DNA from: Flammeovirga kamogawensis
GTDB lineage: Bacteria; Bacteroidota; Bacteroidia; Cytophagales; Flammeovirgaceae
Reading direction: 5' to 3'
DNA: 64,000 bases
Assembly (NCBI RefSeq): GCF_018736065.1
Contig: NZ_CP076128.1
Location: 1-64,000 of the forward strand
Positions 1 to 7,889 of the stretch are shown piece by piece (the stretch's first letter is position 1; each line of letters opens with the position of its first letter). Under the pieces are notes generated by a model. The model did not search any database. It saw nothing but the letters and a program-made list of their open reading frames with translations, and was not told the origin of the DNA. The translations under genes were made by a program, and so were the position numbers.

Positions 1-1851
1 ATGAATTATGGCAGCTTAAGAGGGCGCATACTTACTGTGTTTATTTCTTTCTCAGTGTTATTTAGTTGTATCTCATTTATAACTTACAAATACATTCATA
101 GAAGTGAGGAATTGGATCAGGTGAAAGCTTGGTTGATGCACTTAGAAGTAAGTGTGCTCGATTTAATAAAGCAAGATGCAAGTGATATTGTGACTGATTT
201 ATCAGTTAATTATATCAGTGAAGAATCTCTAGAGGAGTTTGTGAATAGTAGAGAGAATAGAGTCGCATTAGTATCGGTATCTATTGATAAGTTATTGAAT
301 CATGAGCAAATAAATGAATGGGGCTTAGAGAGTAATTTATTTTTTATTGATAGTCTTATAGATCAATACAATAAACAAGTTCATGAACTTATTTTAGCAA
401 AAAAATCACTAGGGTCAGATTCAACAGGATTATATGGTTCTATGTATAAGAATGCTCAAATTTTGAGTGATTTACCCAAAATGAATTACGTTAGGCTTTA
501 CGATGAAATGCAATTAAATGGCATGAAGTATCTTTTAGATCCTAAAACATCTTATGTATTGTCTATTAACCGTTCAGCAGGTCAACTTCAATATGAACTT
601 GAAAAGGATGGAGAATTAAAACATTTCTCAAAGGCAGTAGAAGAATACCTAAAATCATATAATGAAATTGTTTTAATTCATTACAAGATTGGAAATAATA
701 ATAGAGAAGGTTTAAAAGGAAAATTAAATAATACAGCATCTTATGTAGAATCTGAGTTTGATTCTTTAAGTACAGATGTTTCTAAGCGTTTTCTAACGTT
801 AATGTGGAAAATAAAATTTTCTTATTTATTGGTGTCATTAGTAGCAGTTTTATTTACAGTAGTTGTTGGTTACTATACAGCCTCTAGAGTTTCTAACCCT
901 ATTACAGTTTTACAAGATCGAACGCGTAAGATAATTGAGAGTGGCTATGTAATGAGTGGCGGTGAAGTTGATTTTAAAGAATTAAAAAAACCTACTAGGG
1001 AGGTAGCTGCATTAGCATCATCTTTTCAGGAAATGTATGAGATGATTCAAAATCAATTTGCAGAGTTAGAGCAAGGTAACCGGAAATTAAAAAATTCTAA
1101 AAAGAAATTGATGGAGACAAATAGAGTCAAAGATCAATTTTTTTCAATAATATCTCATGATTTAAAAGGGCCGATTAATACTCAGTTAGGTTTTTTGAAG
1201 CTTTTAATGGAAAGGTCTGATGCTTTTTCTCCTGAAGAAATTCAGATTTTAGCAAAGGAAATGCATGGCTCAATGAAGAACTTAATGGGACTTATGGAAA
1301 ACCTTTTAGCATGGTCTAGATCAGAGTCTCAAGCATTAAATTTTGATATAGTAAAAACGGATATTGGTAGTATAATCAATAGAAATGTAGATTTACTTCG
1401 TCCTGTTGCTAAAGAGAAATCTATTTTACTTAATGCAGAAATAAATCATGATAAATCTATACTTGCAGATCAGAATAGCTTGGATTGTGTTTTAAGAAAT
1501 ATAATATCGAATGCAATTAAGTTTACATCTGCTAATGGTAAAGGTATAATTACAATAGCGACATCAAATTTTGAAGATAAGGTAGAAGTTTCTGTTACAG
1601 ATAATGGAAATGGAATGACTGAAAAAGAACTGAAAAAGCTATTAGACACTTCGGTTCAATTTTCTAAAAAAGGAACAGCAAGAGAAAAGGGTGTTGGCTT
1701 AGGGATGATCTTAGTACAAGACTTTGTAAAAAGAAATAAAGGCGAATTATTTATAGATAGTCAGCCAAATATAGGTACTAGGTGTTCTATATTATTTGAC
1801 ACCTATAAAGTAGCTCAAAATAAAAAAGGGAGTGTACCACAAACTGTGTAA
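1..1851 (+). CDS. membrane sensor histidine kinase
   Basis: Transmembrane sensor kinase that should autophosphorylate a His and pass the phosphate to an unlinked response regulator. One membrane helix lies near residues 10-29 and a second near 271-294. They flank a mostly helical extracytoplasmic sensor of about 240 residues with no recognisable ligand motif. A HAMP-like linker, a coiled coil, a HisKA H-box (SHDLKGP, His386) and a HATPase domain (NAIKF N-box, DNGNGM, GVGLGM) follow. The first ATG is base 1 of the window, so the true start could lie upstream. No regulator gene follows, because an insertion sequence lies next. The last residues (GSVPQTV and stop) resemble an IS-end sequence, so the native tail may have been replaced. 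Confidence 0.85.
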   Translation: MNYGSLRGRILTVFISFSVLFSCISFITYKYIHRSEELDQVKAWLMHLEVSVLDLIKQDASDIVTDLSVNYISEESLEEFVNSRENRVALVSVSIDKLLNHEQINEWGLESNLFFIDSLIDQYNKQVHELILAKKSLGSDSTGLYGSMYKNAQILSDLPKMNYVRLYDEMQLNGMKYLLDPKTSYVLSINRSAGQLQYELEKDGELKHFSKAVEEYLKSYNEIVLIHYKIGNNNREGLKGKLNNTASYVESEFDSLSTDVSKRFLTLMWKIKFSYLLVSLVAVLFTVVVGYYTASRVSNPITVLQDRTRKIIESGYVMSGGEVDFKELKKPTREVAALASSFQEMYEMIQNQFAELEQGNRKLKNSKKKLMETNRVKDQFFSIISHDLKGPINTQLGFLKLLMERSDAFSPEEIQILAKEMHGSMKNLMGLMENLLAWSRSESQALNFDIVKTDIGSIINRNVDLLRPVAKEKSILLNAEINHDKSILADQNSLDCVLRNIISNAIKFTSANGKGIITIATSNFEDKVEVSVTDNGNGMTEKELKKLLDTSVQFSKKGTAREKGVGLGMILVQDFVKRNKGELFIDSQPNIGTRCSILFDTYKVAQNKKGSVPQTV

Positions 1852-1861
1852 ACTCTCGAAT

Positions 1862-1925
1862 CTTGAAATGTGAGTAAGTCATATTTCTCCCTTTAAAGAG
1901 AAAATTGACTTACTCACTGTTCAAG
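1862..1925. repeat. long interrupted hairpin between kinase and transposase
   Basis: GTGAGTAAGTCA (1870-1881) is the exact reverse complement of TGACTTACTCAC (1906-1917). The pairing extends inward through TTTCTC/GAGAAA and outward through CTTGAA/TTCAAG. No T-run follows, so it is not a standard intrinsic terminator. It could shield the transposase gene from outside transcription, or be a pre-existing structure beside which the element landed. Confidence 0.6.
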
Positions 1926-1934
1926 GTCAACTTG

Positions 1935-3229
1935 ACTCTTTCAATTAAGTGTACAGTTTATTTAATTTAGAATTTAAAACTGATACACCATGAACAAAGA
2001 AGATTTATTAAACGACAACTTTTTAAAACAATTCAAGTCAGCAGAAGATTTAAGTTCCTTCATGAAGCAACTTCAAAAAAGAGCTTTGGAGAAAATGCTT
2101 GAAGGTGAAATTGAAGCCCATCTTGGTTATCAAAAACATGAAAAGTCAGAGAATTCTAATTCTCGAAATGGCTATACCCAAAAGACTATCAAAAATGAAT
2201 ATGGTGAACAAGAAATCAATGTCCCAAGAGATAGAAGTGGCTCGTTTGAACCTGCAATTGTTCCTAAAAGGAAGAATATTGCTCAAGGTATTGAAAGTCT
2301 AGTGATCTCACTTTATGCCAAAGGTATGAGCGTATCTGATATCGAAAATCAGATCAAAGAACTTTATGACTTTGAAGTATCGGCAGCGACTATATCAAGA
2401 ATTACAGCTTCAGTAATTGAAGATATAGAAGTATGGCATAAACGTCCTTTAGAGCCTGTTTATCTTATCGTTTGGATGGATGGTATCGTTTTTAAAGTGC
2501 GTGAAAACTCCAAAGTAATCAATAAAACTATCTATTTAGCCGTAGGATTACGTACTGATGGCAAAAAAGAAGTATTAGGTATGTGGCTTGGGAAAAATGA
2601 ATCATCTGCATTTTGGATGACAGTTCTCACTGATATACAGACACGTGGAGTTGAAGATATATTGATCACATCAACTGATAATCTCAATGGTTTTACAGAA
2701 ACAATTAAAGCTGTTTTTCCTGAATCTTCTACTCAAATTTGTATCGTTCATCAAATTAGAAACGCTTGCAAATATGTAGTCTGGAAAGATAGGAAAGCGT
2801 TCACAAAAGACATGAAAGATATCTATGGAGCTCCAAATATTAATGCAGCTAAAGAAGCTCTTGATTTTCTTGAAAAGAAATGGGGTGATAAATATGGATA
2901 TGCGATCCAAAGTTGGCGAAATAACTGGGATGAATTAACAGTATTCTTTGAATTTCCTCTTGAAATCCGTAAAATTATCTATACGACCAATCTGATAGAA
3001 AATCTGAATGGTAAAATTAGAAAATATACAAAGAACAAATTATCCTTCCCAACGGATGATGCAGTTAAAAAATCTGTTTTTTTAGCCTTGCAAGAAGCAA
3101 CAAAGAAATGGACAATGCCTATCAGAAACTGGGGAATAATTTTGAACCAATTTCAGGTATTATATAAAGAAAGGATCAGGTTTTAAACCCAATCCTCACT
3201 TGTAATACTTACACACTTAGTGAAAGAGT
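1935..3229 (+). mobile_element. IS256-family insertion sequence
   Basis: Single-gene element with a mutator-type transposase. The best inverted-repeat pair is ACTCTTTCA-ATTAAGTGT at 1935-1952 and, on the other strand, ACTCTTTCA-CTAAGTGT ending at 3229 (16 of 18 positions match with a 1-bp gap). No convincing target duplication flanks these ends. An alternative outer left end is near 1829: CACAAACTGTGTAA there matches CACTAAGTGTGTAA at the right end in 12 of 14 positions. With that choice the flanks ATAAAAAAG (1820-1828) and ATAAAATAG (3233-3241) form a 9-bp duplication with one mismatch, and the element would be about 1.40 kb. The right end near 3229-3232 is firmer than the left. Confidence 0.7.
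1990..3186 (+). CDS. IS256-family (mutator-type) transposase
   Basis: DDE-type transposase of 398 residues, the usual size for the family. The N-terminal part has the family signature around [14 protein letters not shown], and the basic [10 protein letters not shown] stretch and VPRDR motif follow. The catalytic acidic residues are probably the Asp of VWMDG, the Asp of TSTDNLNG and the Glu of [13 protein letters not shown]. The CIVHQIRN motif between them is typical of IS256 relatives. The frame is intact from ATG to TAA, so the element may still be active. Other ORFs inside it are out-of-frame shadows. Confidence 0.95.
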   Translation: MNKEDLLNDNFLKQFKSAEDLSSFMKQLQKRALEKMLEGEIEAHLGYQKHEKSENSNSRNGYTQKTIKNEYGEQEINVPRDRSGSFEPAIVPKRKNIAQGIESLVISLYAKGMSVSDIENQIKELYDFEVSAATISRITASVIEDIEVWHKRPLEPVYLIVWMDGIVFKVRENSKVINKTIYLAVGLRTDGKKEVLGMWLGKNESSAFWMTVLTDIQTRGVEDILITSTDNLNGFTETIKAVFPESSTQICIVHQIRNACKYVVWKDRKAFTKDMKDIYGAPNINAAKEALDFLEKKWGDKYGYAIQSWRNNWDELTVFFEFPLEIRKIIYTTNLIENLNGKIRKYTKNKLSFPTDDAVKKSVFLALQEATKKWTMPIRNWGIILNQFQVLYKERIRF

Positions 3230-3253
3230 GTCATAAAATAGACCAAAAAGTAG

Positions 3254-3288
3254 AAGAGCAGCTATCCTAAGGATGCTGCTCTTTTAAT
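3254..3288. terminator. hairpin overlapping the end of the Sua5 gene
   Basis: AAGAGCAGC (3254-3262) pairs with GCTGCTCTT (3276-3284), and ATCC/GGAT extends the stem around a TAA loop. T residues follow on the plus strand. The stem includes the last codons of the minus-strand Sua5 gene. It could end transcription from the kinase/IS side and help end the minus-strand transcript. Confidence 0.6.
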
Positions 3289-4221
3289 TCTATCATTCAT
3301 TGCTCTTCCAAGTCCCTCTTCGGGCATCCATTCACCAAGAATGTATTCAGGGTTGAGCTTATCAATTGCACGTAAAGTTTTAAACAGATTTCTTGCTGCC
3401 TCAGATAGATCACCTGATTTAGAAAGAATACACTGTTTATCTAATGGAAGTGTATTGTAAGTATCTTTTAAAGATAATGTAACAACATCCTTTCCTTTAT
3501 ATTTTTCAATTAAACCACCAATATTACCCAATAGTAGAGTTGAATTAGGAGCATAATGCCTGTGCAACATTCCTGGTGCTTTTGGTTGAGAAGATGATTG
3601 AGCATTTACGTTTACTTTTCCAATAACAGCTTCAATATCTTCAACAGCAATTCCCCCTTTTCTATATATAGTCGGTACACCTTCAGGAAAACCAATAATT
3701 GTAGATTCCACGCCAACTTCACAAGCACCGCCATCTAAAATAAAAGGTATTTTATCTCCTAATCCATCTTGAACATGTTGAGCAGATGTAGGGCTAATGT
3801 ACCCAAAAGGATTGGCGCTTGGTGCTGCAACAGGATAATCTAATTGCTCTAATAATGATAATGTTAAGTCGTGCTTTGGCACACGAACAGCAACAGTGTC
3901 TAAACCACTTGTAATTAAATCATGAATTTTCTCTGATCGAGGTAAAACCATGGTCATTGAGCCAGGCCAAAAAGCTTCTGCAAGTTTTTTGGCAGTAGCT
4001 GGTAAATCTTTAATGTATGGAGATAAACGTTCTAAAGAAGAACTGTGAACGATTAGCGGATCAAAACTAGGTCTTGCTTTAACTTCAAAAATATTAGCAA
4101 CAGCTTTTGGATCTAGGGCATTGCCAGCTAAACCGTAAACCGTTTCAGTAGGTAAGCCAATCAAATCGCCATTATCTAAAACTTTTTTAGCTTCAGTTAC
4201 AGAGGAATTAATTATAGCCAT
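3262..4221 (-). CDS. tsaC: L-threonylcarbamoyladenylate synthase, long Sua5 type
   Basis: Makes L-threonylcarbamoyl-AMP from threonine, bicarbonate and ATP, the first step of the t6A37 modification of ANN-decoding tRNAs. The protein acts in the cytoplasm. The YrdC domain covers about residues 1-200 with the motifs GLPTETVYGLAG, KARPSFDPL, WPGSMT and APSANPFG. The C-terminal Sua5 domain follows after the linker APGMLHRHYAPNS, and the total of 319 residues fits the long form (TsaC2/YwlC/Sua5). It is transcribed with the upstream membrane protein gene (5-nt gap). Its last codons form half of a terminator hairpin. Confidence 0.93.
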   Translation of the reverse strand: MAIINSSVTEAKKVLDNGDLIGLPTETVYGLAGNALDPKAVANIFEVKARPSFDPLIVHSSSLERLSPYIKDLPATAKKLAEAFWPGSMTMVLPRSEKIHDLITSGLDTVAVRVPKHDLTLSLLEQLDYPVAAPSANPFGYISPTSAQHVQDGLGDKIPFILDGGACEVGVESTIIGFPEGVPTIYRKGGIAVEDIEAVIGKVNVNAQSSSQPKAPGMLHRHYAPNSTLLLGNIGGLIEKYKGKDVVTLSLKDTYNTLPLDKQCILSKSGDLSEAARNLFKTLRAIDKLNPEYILGEWMPEEGLGRAMNDRIKRAASLG

Positions 4222-4226
4222 GGTAA

Positions 4227-4958
4227 TTATTTATCTTCTTTTTGTTTTTTCTCTTCTTCTTCGAAACCAATTAATACTTCTTGCATTTCGAAACCTGTAT
4301 ATTCTTTAACACCTTTTATTAGATACATCAAAGCACCCATCATTACTATTGTAGAGGGAAGTGCAATAACTAACCAACTCCAAGCGTTCATTTGTCCTAA
4401 TTCTTTAGTAAATTCTACTGTGCTAGAATCACTTTTAACAAGAATTTTAGCAAGCATGTAGTTTAATCCAGAAGATAGGAAGAAAGATCCTGCGAGCATA
4501 AAAGAAGTATTTCTTAAACGTTTAGCAAAAAGATCTGTAGTTTGTCTAAATTTTAATTGAGCTTCTATTTTTTTTACATCAAGTAGATTATCGTTATATA
4601 ATAATTTTTCTACAAGAGGGTATTTAGTAAAAGTAGAAATTAATACAATAATTCCAATTAGGCCTGGAATAGCTGCTTCTTTAATAGCAATTAAGTCTGC
4701 AGGTAGATGCAACAATTTTATACCTCCAGTTAGTAATACGTTAATAAAGCCTAGAACAGCAATAATACTAACTTCTTTCTTTTGGAAGAATTCATAAATA
4801 CCAAACCCTAAAGGAAATGCAAGTCCAATAATAACTGCATTGACATCACCTAGGTATTCTGGGTCACTAAGTTTAGAAAGTACCACTGTTGGTATCACAA
4901 TATTTAGTAATAGACTCAATATTGGAGACTCTTTCTTTTTCTGTGTTTTATTTTGCAT
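4227..4958 (-). CDS. VC0807-family multi-pass membrane protein
   Basis: Inner-membrane protein of 243 residues with about six hydrophobic segments and charged ends (KKKES at the start, EEEEKKQKEDK at the end). The pattern LNIVIPTVVLSKLSD ... GFGIYEFFQKKE ... AIPGLIGIIVLIS resembles the VC0807 family, which has no firmly established function. The gene lies 5 nt upstream of the Sua5 gene on the same strand and is probably co-transcribed. A TATCTTTGC -7 box sits about 46 nt upstream. No catalytic motif is visible. Confidence 0.7.
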   Translation of the reverse strand: MQNKTQKKKESPILSLLLNIVIPTVVLSKLSDPEYLGDVNAVIIGLAFPLGFGIYEFFQKKEVSIIAVLGFINVLLTGGIKLLHLPADLIAIKEAAIPGLIGIIVLISTFTKYPLVEKLLYNDNLLDVKKIEAQLKFRQTTDLFAKRLRNTSFMLAGSFFLSSGLNYMLAKILVKSDSSTVEFTKELGQMNAWSWLVIALPSTIVMMGALMYLIKGVKEYTGFEMQEVLIGFEEEEKKQKEDK

Positions 4959-5003
4959 CTTTTGAGGTATGAAGTTTGTATTTACTTCTTGAAAAAATAA
5001 CGT

Positions 5004-5012
5004 GCAAAGATA
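5004..5012 (-). promoter_or_regulatory. Bacteroidota -7 box for the VC0807-sua5 operon
   Basis: On the minus strand the sequence reads TATCTTTGC, an exact match to the TAnnTTTGC box of the primary Bacteroidota sigma factor. It is correctly placed for a short leader ahead of the gene starting at 4958. It overlaps the first possible GTG (5002) of the divergent caspase gene, which argues for the later start of that gene. Confidence 0.55.
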
Positions 5013-5043
5013 CGGATTAATAAATCGCTTTAAAAATTCGACT

Positions 5044-6750
5044 GTGAATAGACGTCAAAATTTAATTTTTTTACTGCTATTATTTATTAGTAGTAATGTA
5101 TTTAGTCAAACACCGTTTCCTGAAGACTTTAATTTAGAAGGAGATGAACGTTTTCCTAGTATTACTTCTGATGGTGAAACTTTATTGTTTGCTAGAGAAA
5201 AAAAGGAAGGTTTTGAATTTTTATTGTCAAATAAAATTGATGGTAAATTTATGCCTCCTACAACTTTAGTTTTACCGCCAAATATGCCATACCCCACAGG
5301 TCCTATGATTAGTTATGATGGGCGATGGATCTATTTTTCTGCTAAAAAAGGAGATCAAGGTAGTGACTTATATAGAATGAGAAGATGGGGTAGAAGGTTA
5401 GGTAAGCCTGAAGCCTTAAAAGGAGCTGTTAACTCTAATGGTTATGAATTATTTCCATCACTCACAAAAGATGGTAAAGGACTTTACTTTACACGATTAG
5501 AGGATGCGTCTGACCCAACAGATTTAAAGTATGCAATATATTATAGTGAGTTAATGGATAAAGATGTTTGGGGTGAACCGAAGCGCCTTGAAGAACCAGT
5601 TAACTTATATAGTGAAAAAGAACCGAGGATACTTCCTGATGGAAAGACTTTACTTTTTTCATCTAGAATAAGTGAAGATACTTTTGATTATGATGTCATG
5701 CTTGTACAGAAACAAGAAGATGGTAGTTGGTCAGATCCTGAATCAATTGTTTCTCTAAACCAAGATGAAATCAATCATTCTCCATGTATAGATGCAATTG
5801 CTTCAAAAGCTTATTTTTCTAAGAATGGAATGTTAAACTCTATTTCTTTATCAAAAGTATTACCTTCAACTATTTATTCATCGGATAAAAAAGAACCTAC
5901 AATAAATGAGGGTTTAACAAGAAGTGGTGATCAAGAAGCCCAAAAAGAAGCTGTAGATAAAAATGAATCTACTCCTGCTACAAAACCAACGTCTTCTTCT
6001 AGTTTTTCTGATTTAGGGTTTGATATTAAACAATACGAACCGAGACCAGTATATAGAGCAATAATAATAGGAGTAAGTGAATATCAAGATCCAAAAATTA
6101 ATACTTTAGATAACCCTGTGAAAGATGCAGCATCATTTAAAGAAATTCTTACACAACATTATTCTTTTCCAGAAGAAAACATTGCCTTTTTACAAAGTCC
6201 AACAAGAGAACATTTAATAGAAACATTTGATAATGTAATGGAAGTATCTAAAGAGAATGACCATATTTTAATATTCTATGCAGGGCATGGTCATTGGGAT
6301 ACAAAACGAAAGGCAGGGTATTGGTTGCCTTCTGATGCAAAAGCAAAGAATACAGCGAATTGGGTCAGAAATTCTACTATAAAAGAATATATAGCTTCGT
6401 TTAAGGCGAAACACGTGTTGTTAGTATCAGATGCTTGTTTTTCAGGATCGATATTTAAAACAAGAGCTGTTACTTTTTCTGATGCGGATAAGTCAACAAA
6501 AGCCTTAGAAAAACTACCTTCAAGGAAAGCCATGACAAGTGGAACTTTAAAAGAAGTACCCGATGAAAGTGTTTTTGTAAAATATCTTCAAAAAAGATTA
6601 TTAGAGAATGAGCAACAGTTTATAAGTGCGCGAGCTTTATTTGATAGTTTTAGGGTGGCAGTGATGAATAACAGTGAGAATGTTCCACAATTTGGTGTAA
6701 TAAATCAAACTGGTGATGAAGGAGGTGACTTTATCTTTATCAAAAAATAA
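5044..6750 (+). CDS. secreted PD40 beta-propeller plus caspase (C14) protein
   Basis: Two-domain exported protein. I chose GTG 5044 because it gives a clean signal peptide (RRQNLIFLLLLFISSNVFSQ). The GTG at 5002 would add 14 polar residues and overlaps a divergent promoter. Residues about 25-270 contain TolB/PD40-like blades (GERFPS-type starts, YDGRWIYFSA, DGKTLLFSS). After a Ser/Thr-rich linker, residues about 335-568 form a caspase-like p20/p10 domain. It has the catalytic His in FYAGHGH (about residue 413) and the catalytic Cys in SDACFSGS (about 463). Substrate and activation are unknown. The protein is probably periplasmic or at the cell surface. Confidence 0.85.
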   Translation: MNRRQNLIFLLLLFISSNVFSQTPFPEDFNLEGDERFPSITSDGETLLFAREKKEGFEFLLSNKIDGKFMPPTTLVLPPNMPYPTGPMISYDGRWIYFSAKKGDQGSDLYRMRRWGRRLGKPEALKGAVNSNGYELFPSLTKDGKGLYFTRLEDASDPTDLKYAIYYSELMDKDVWGEPKRLEEPVNLYSEKEPRILPDGKTLLFSSRISEDTFDYDVMLVQKQEDGSWSDPESIVSLNQDEINHSPCIDAIASKAYFSKNGMLNSISLSKVLPSTIYSSDKKEPTINEGLTRSGDQEAQKEAVDKNESTPATKPTSSSSFSDLGFDIKQYEPRPVYRAIIIGVSEYQDPKINTLDNPVKDAASFKEILTQHYSFPEENIAFLQSPTREHLIETFDNVMEVSKENDHILIFYAGHGHWDTKRKAGYWLPSDAKAKNTANWVRNSTIKEYIASFKAKHVLLVSDACFSGSIFKTRAVTFSDADKSTKALEKLPSRKAMTSGTLKEVPDESVFVKYLQKRLLENEQQFISARALFDSFRVAVMNNSENVPQFGVINQTGDEGGDFIFIKK

Positions 6751-6795
6751 AAAAAGGGTTGATCTATCAAATTACGATAATCAACCCTTTTTTAT
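6751..6795 (+). terminator. intrinsic terminator after the caspase gene
   Basis: AAAAAGGGTTGAT (6751-6763) pairs with ATCAACCCTTTTT (6780-6792), followed by T residues. The stem begins directly after the caspase stop codon. Confidence 0.9.
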
Positions 6796-6936
6796 TAATT
6801 GTTAAGGAGAGTGGTATGTAATTGCTTACAACCAAACGTACTACAATAAACAAATTCCTTTCTTTAACTCCAACTATTATATAATTAATTTTAGAAATAA
6901 TTATATATTAATAATCTGTATTTCAGTTACTAATGC

Positions 6937-7176
6937 TTAGTCTATTGTTTTGTCGATTTGATATTGCACTTTTTTTCCAGCTTTTTCTATTCCAGAAGGT
7001 GCGAATTGAGTGTATGCATAATACCCTAAAAGGCAAATACCTACAATTACCACAATGCGAATAGCTGATTTTGCAATTTTCCATACAACAAATATGATAG
7101 CTGCAACAACAATTAAGAGTGTATATTTTTGCTCTTCTGTGAGCATTGCGAAATATTCCTGTATTTGATCTAACAT
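6937..7176 (-). CDS. small membrane protein of unknown function
   Basis: Protein of 79 residues. The N-terminus MLDQIQEYFAMLTEEQKY is amphipathic, then two adjacent hydrophobic helices (about residues 18-32 and 37-54) are separated by a short basic WKIAKSAIR segment. The tail is charged (KAGKKVQYQIDKTID). It stands alone between the caspase terminator and the divergent Rrf2 gene. I do not recognise the family. The length, the clear membrane topology and the isolated position with its own intergenic spaces support a real gene. The 140 bp downstream to the caspase terminator show nothing recognisable. Confidence 0.65.
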   Translation of the reverse strand: MLDQIQEYFAMLTEEQKYTLLIVVAAIIFVVWKIAKSAIRIVVIVGICLLGYYAYTQFAPSGIEKAGKKVQYQIDKTID

Positions 7177-7345
7177 GACTGTTTATTTAAAAAATGATTG
7201 TTGAAATTAATAGATAATCTATCTAGAAAACAATAAATATTCCGTTTTCATTAAATTAAAGTGTAAAAAGTGCACGTTGACATTATTTTAACTGTGAAAT
7301 AGATAAAATTATTAATATCTTAATTATGTTTACATACAAACTCTA

Positions 7346-7359
7346 TTAAACTAGTTTAA
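7346..7359. promoter_or_regulatory. perfect 14-bp palindrome upstream of the Rrf2 gene
   Basis: TTAAACTAGTTTAA is a perfect palindrome ending 14 bp before the ATG of the Rrf2-family gene. Rrf2 regulators often repress their own promoter through dyad operators, so this is a candidate autoregulatory site. The assignment is inference. Confidence 0.45.
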
Positions 7360-7373
7360 ACTATAGGATTAAT

Positions 7374-7817
7374 ATGCTATCCAAAAAGACAAAATATGCA
7401 TTAAAGGCATTAAGATTTTTGGCCTCAAAATATGGTGAGGGACCTGTTCTTATTAGCGAAATAGCTGATAAAGAGCATATCTCTCAGAAATTTCTAGAAA
7501 GTATTCTTTTGGAACTTCGTAAAGGAAGGGTACTGAGTAGTAAAAAAGGAAAAGGTGGGGGATATTATTTAATTAAAGACCCCGATGAGGTGACCTTATG
7601 TGATATTCATAGAATGATTGAAGGTCCAATTGCTCCTTTACCTTGCGTTAGCTTAAATTATTACGAACCTTGTGATGATTGTGATGATGAGGTTAATTGT
7701 ACATTAAAAGCCGTAATGCTTGATGTTCGAGATGCACAGTTAGATATTTTAAAGAAAAAATCTTTAAACGATTTACTTCCTGCATGTGGAACGAAAGATG
7801 AAAAAATTGATTTGTAA
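7374..7817 (+). CDS. Rrf2-family transcriptional regulator with four cysteines
   Basis: DNA-binding regulator of the IscR/NsrR/CymR family, 147 residues. The winged-helix part (about residues 1-75) includes SKKTKYALKALRFLA and the wing KKGKGGGYYL. The region 90-110 holds four Cys in a C-X8-C-X2-C-X5-C pattern (within PCVSLNYYEPCDDCDDEVNC). The family uses three Cys in this place to bind an iron-sulfur cluster, so cluster or metal sensing is likely but the spacing differs from IscR and NsrR. It is a single-gene unit with a palindrome just upstream and a strong terminator after it. The target genes cannot be read from the sequence. Confidence 0.88.
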   Translation: MLSKKTKYALKALRFLASKYGEGPVLISEIADKEHISQKFLESILLELRKGRVLSSKKGKGGGYYLIKDPDEVTLCDIHRMIEGPIAPLPCVSLNYYEPCDDCDDEVNCTLKAVMLDVRDAQLDILKKKSLNDLLPACGTKDEKIDL

Positions 7818-7832
7818 TTTTTGCTTACAAAT

Positions 7833-7871
7833 AAAAAAGTCCGAATAACGTAACGTTGTTCGGACTTTTTT
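7833..7871. terminator. bidirectional terminator between Rrf2 and M48 genes
   Basis: AAAAAAGTCCGAA (7833-7845) pairs with TTCGGACTTTTTT (7859-7871), with AACG/CGTT extending the stem around TAA. The A and T runs on both sides make it work for both convergent genes. Confidence 0.92.
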
Positions 7872-7889
7872 ATACAATTTATAGTATTA

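Noticed and set aside
1870-1917. Hairpin after the histidine kinase as an intrinsic terminator
   Set aside because: The stem is strong but no T-run follows on either strand.
5002-5043. Earlier GTG start of the caspase gene
   Set aside because: It would put polar residues before the signal peptide and overlaps the -7 box of the divergent operon.
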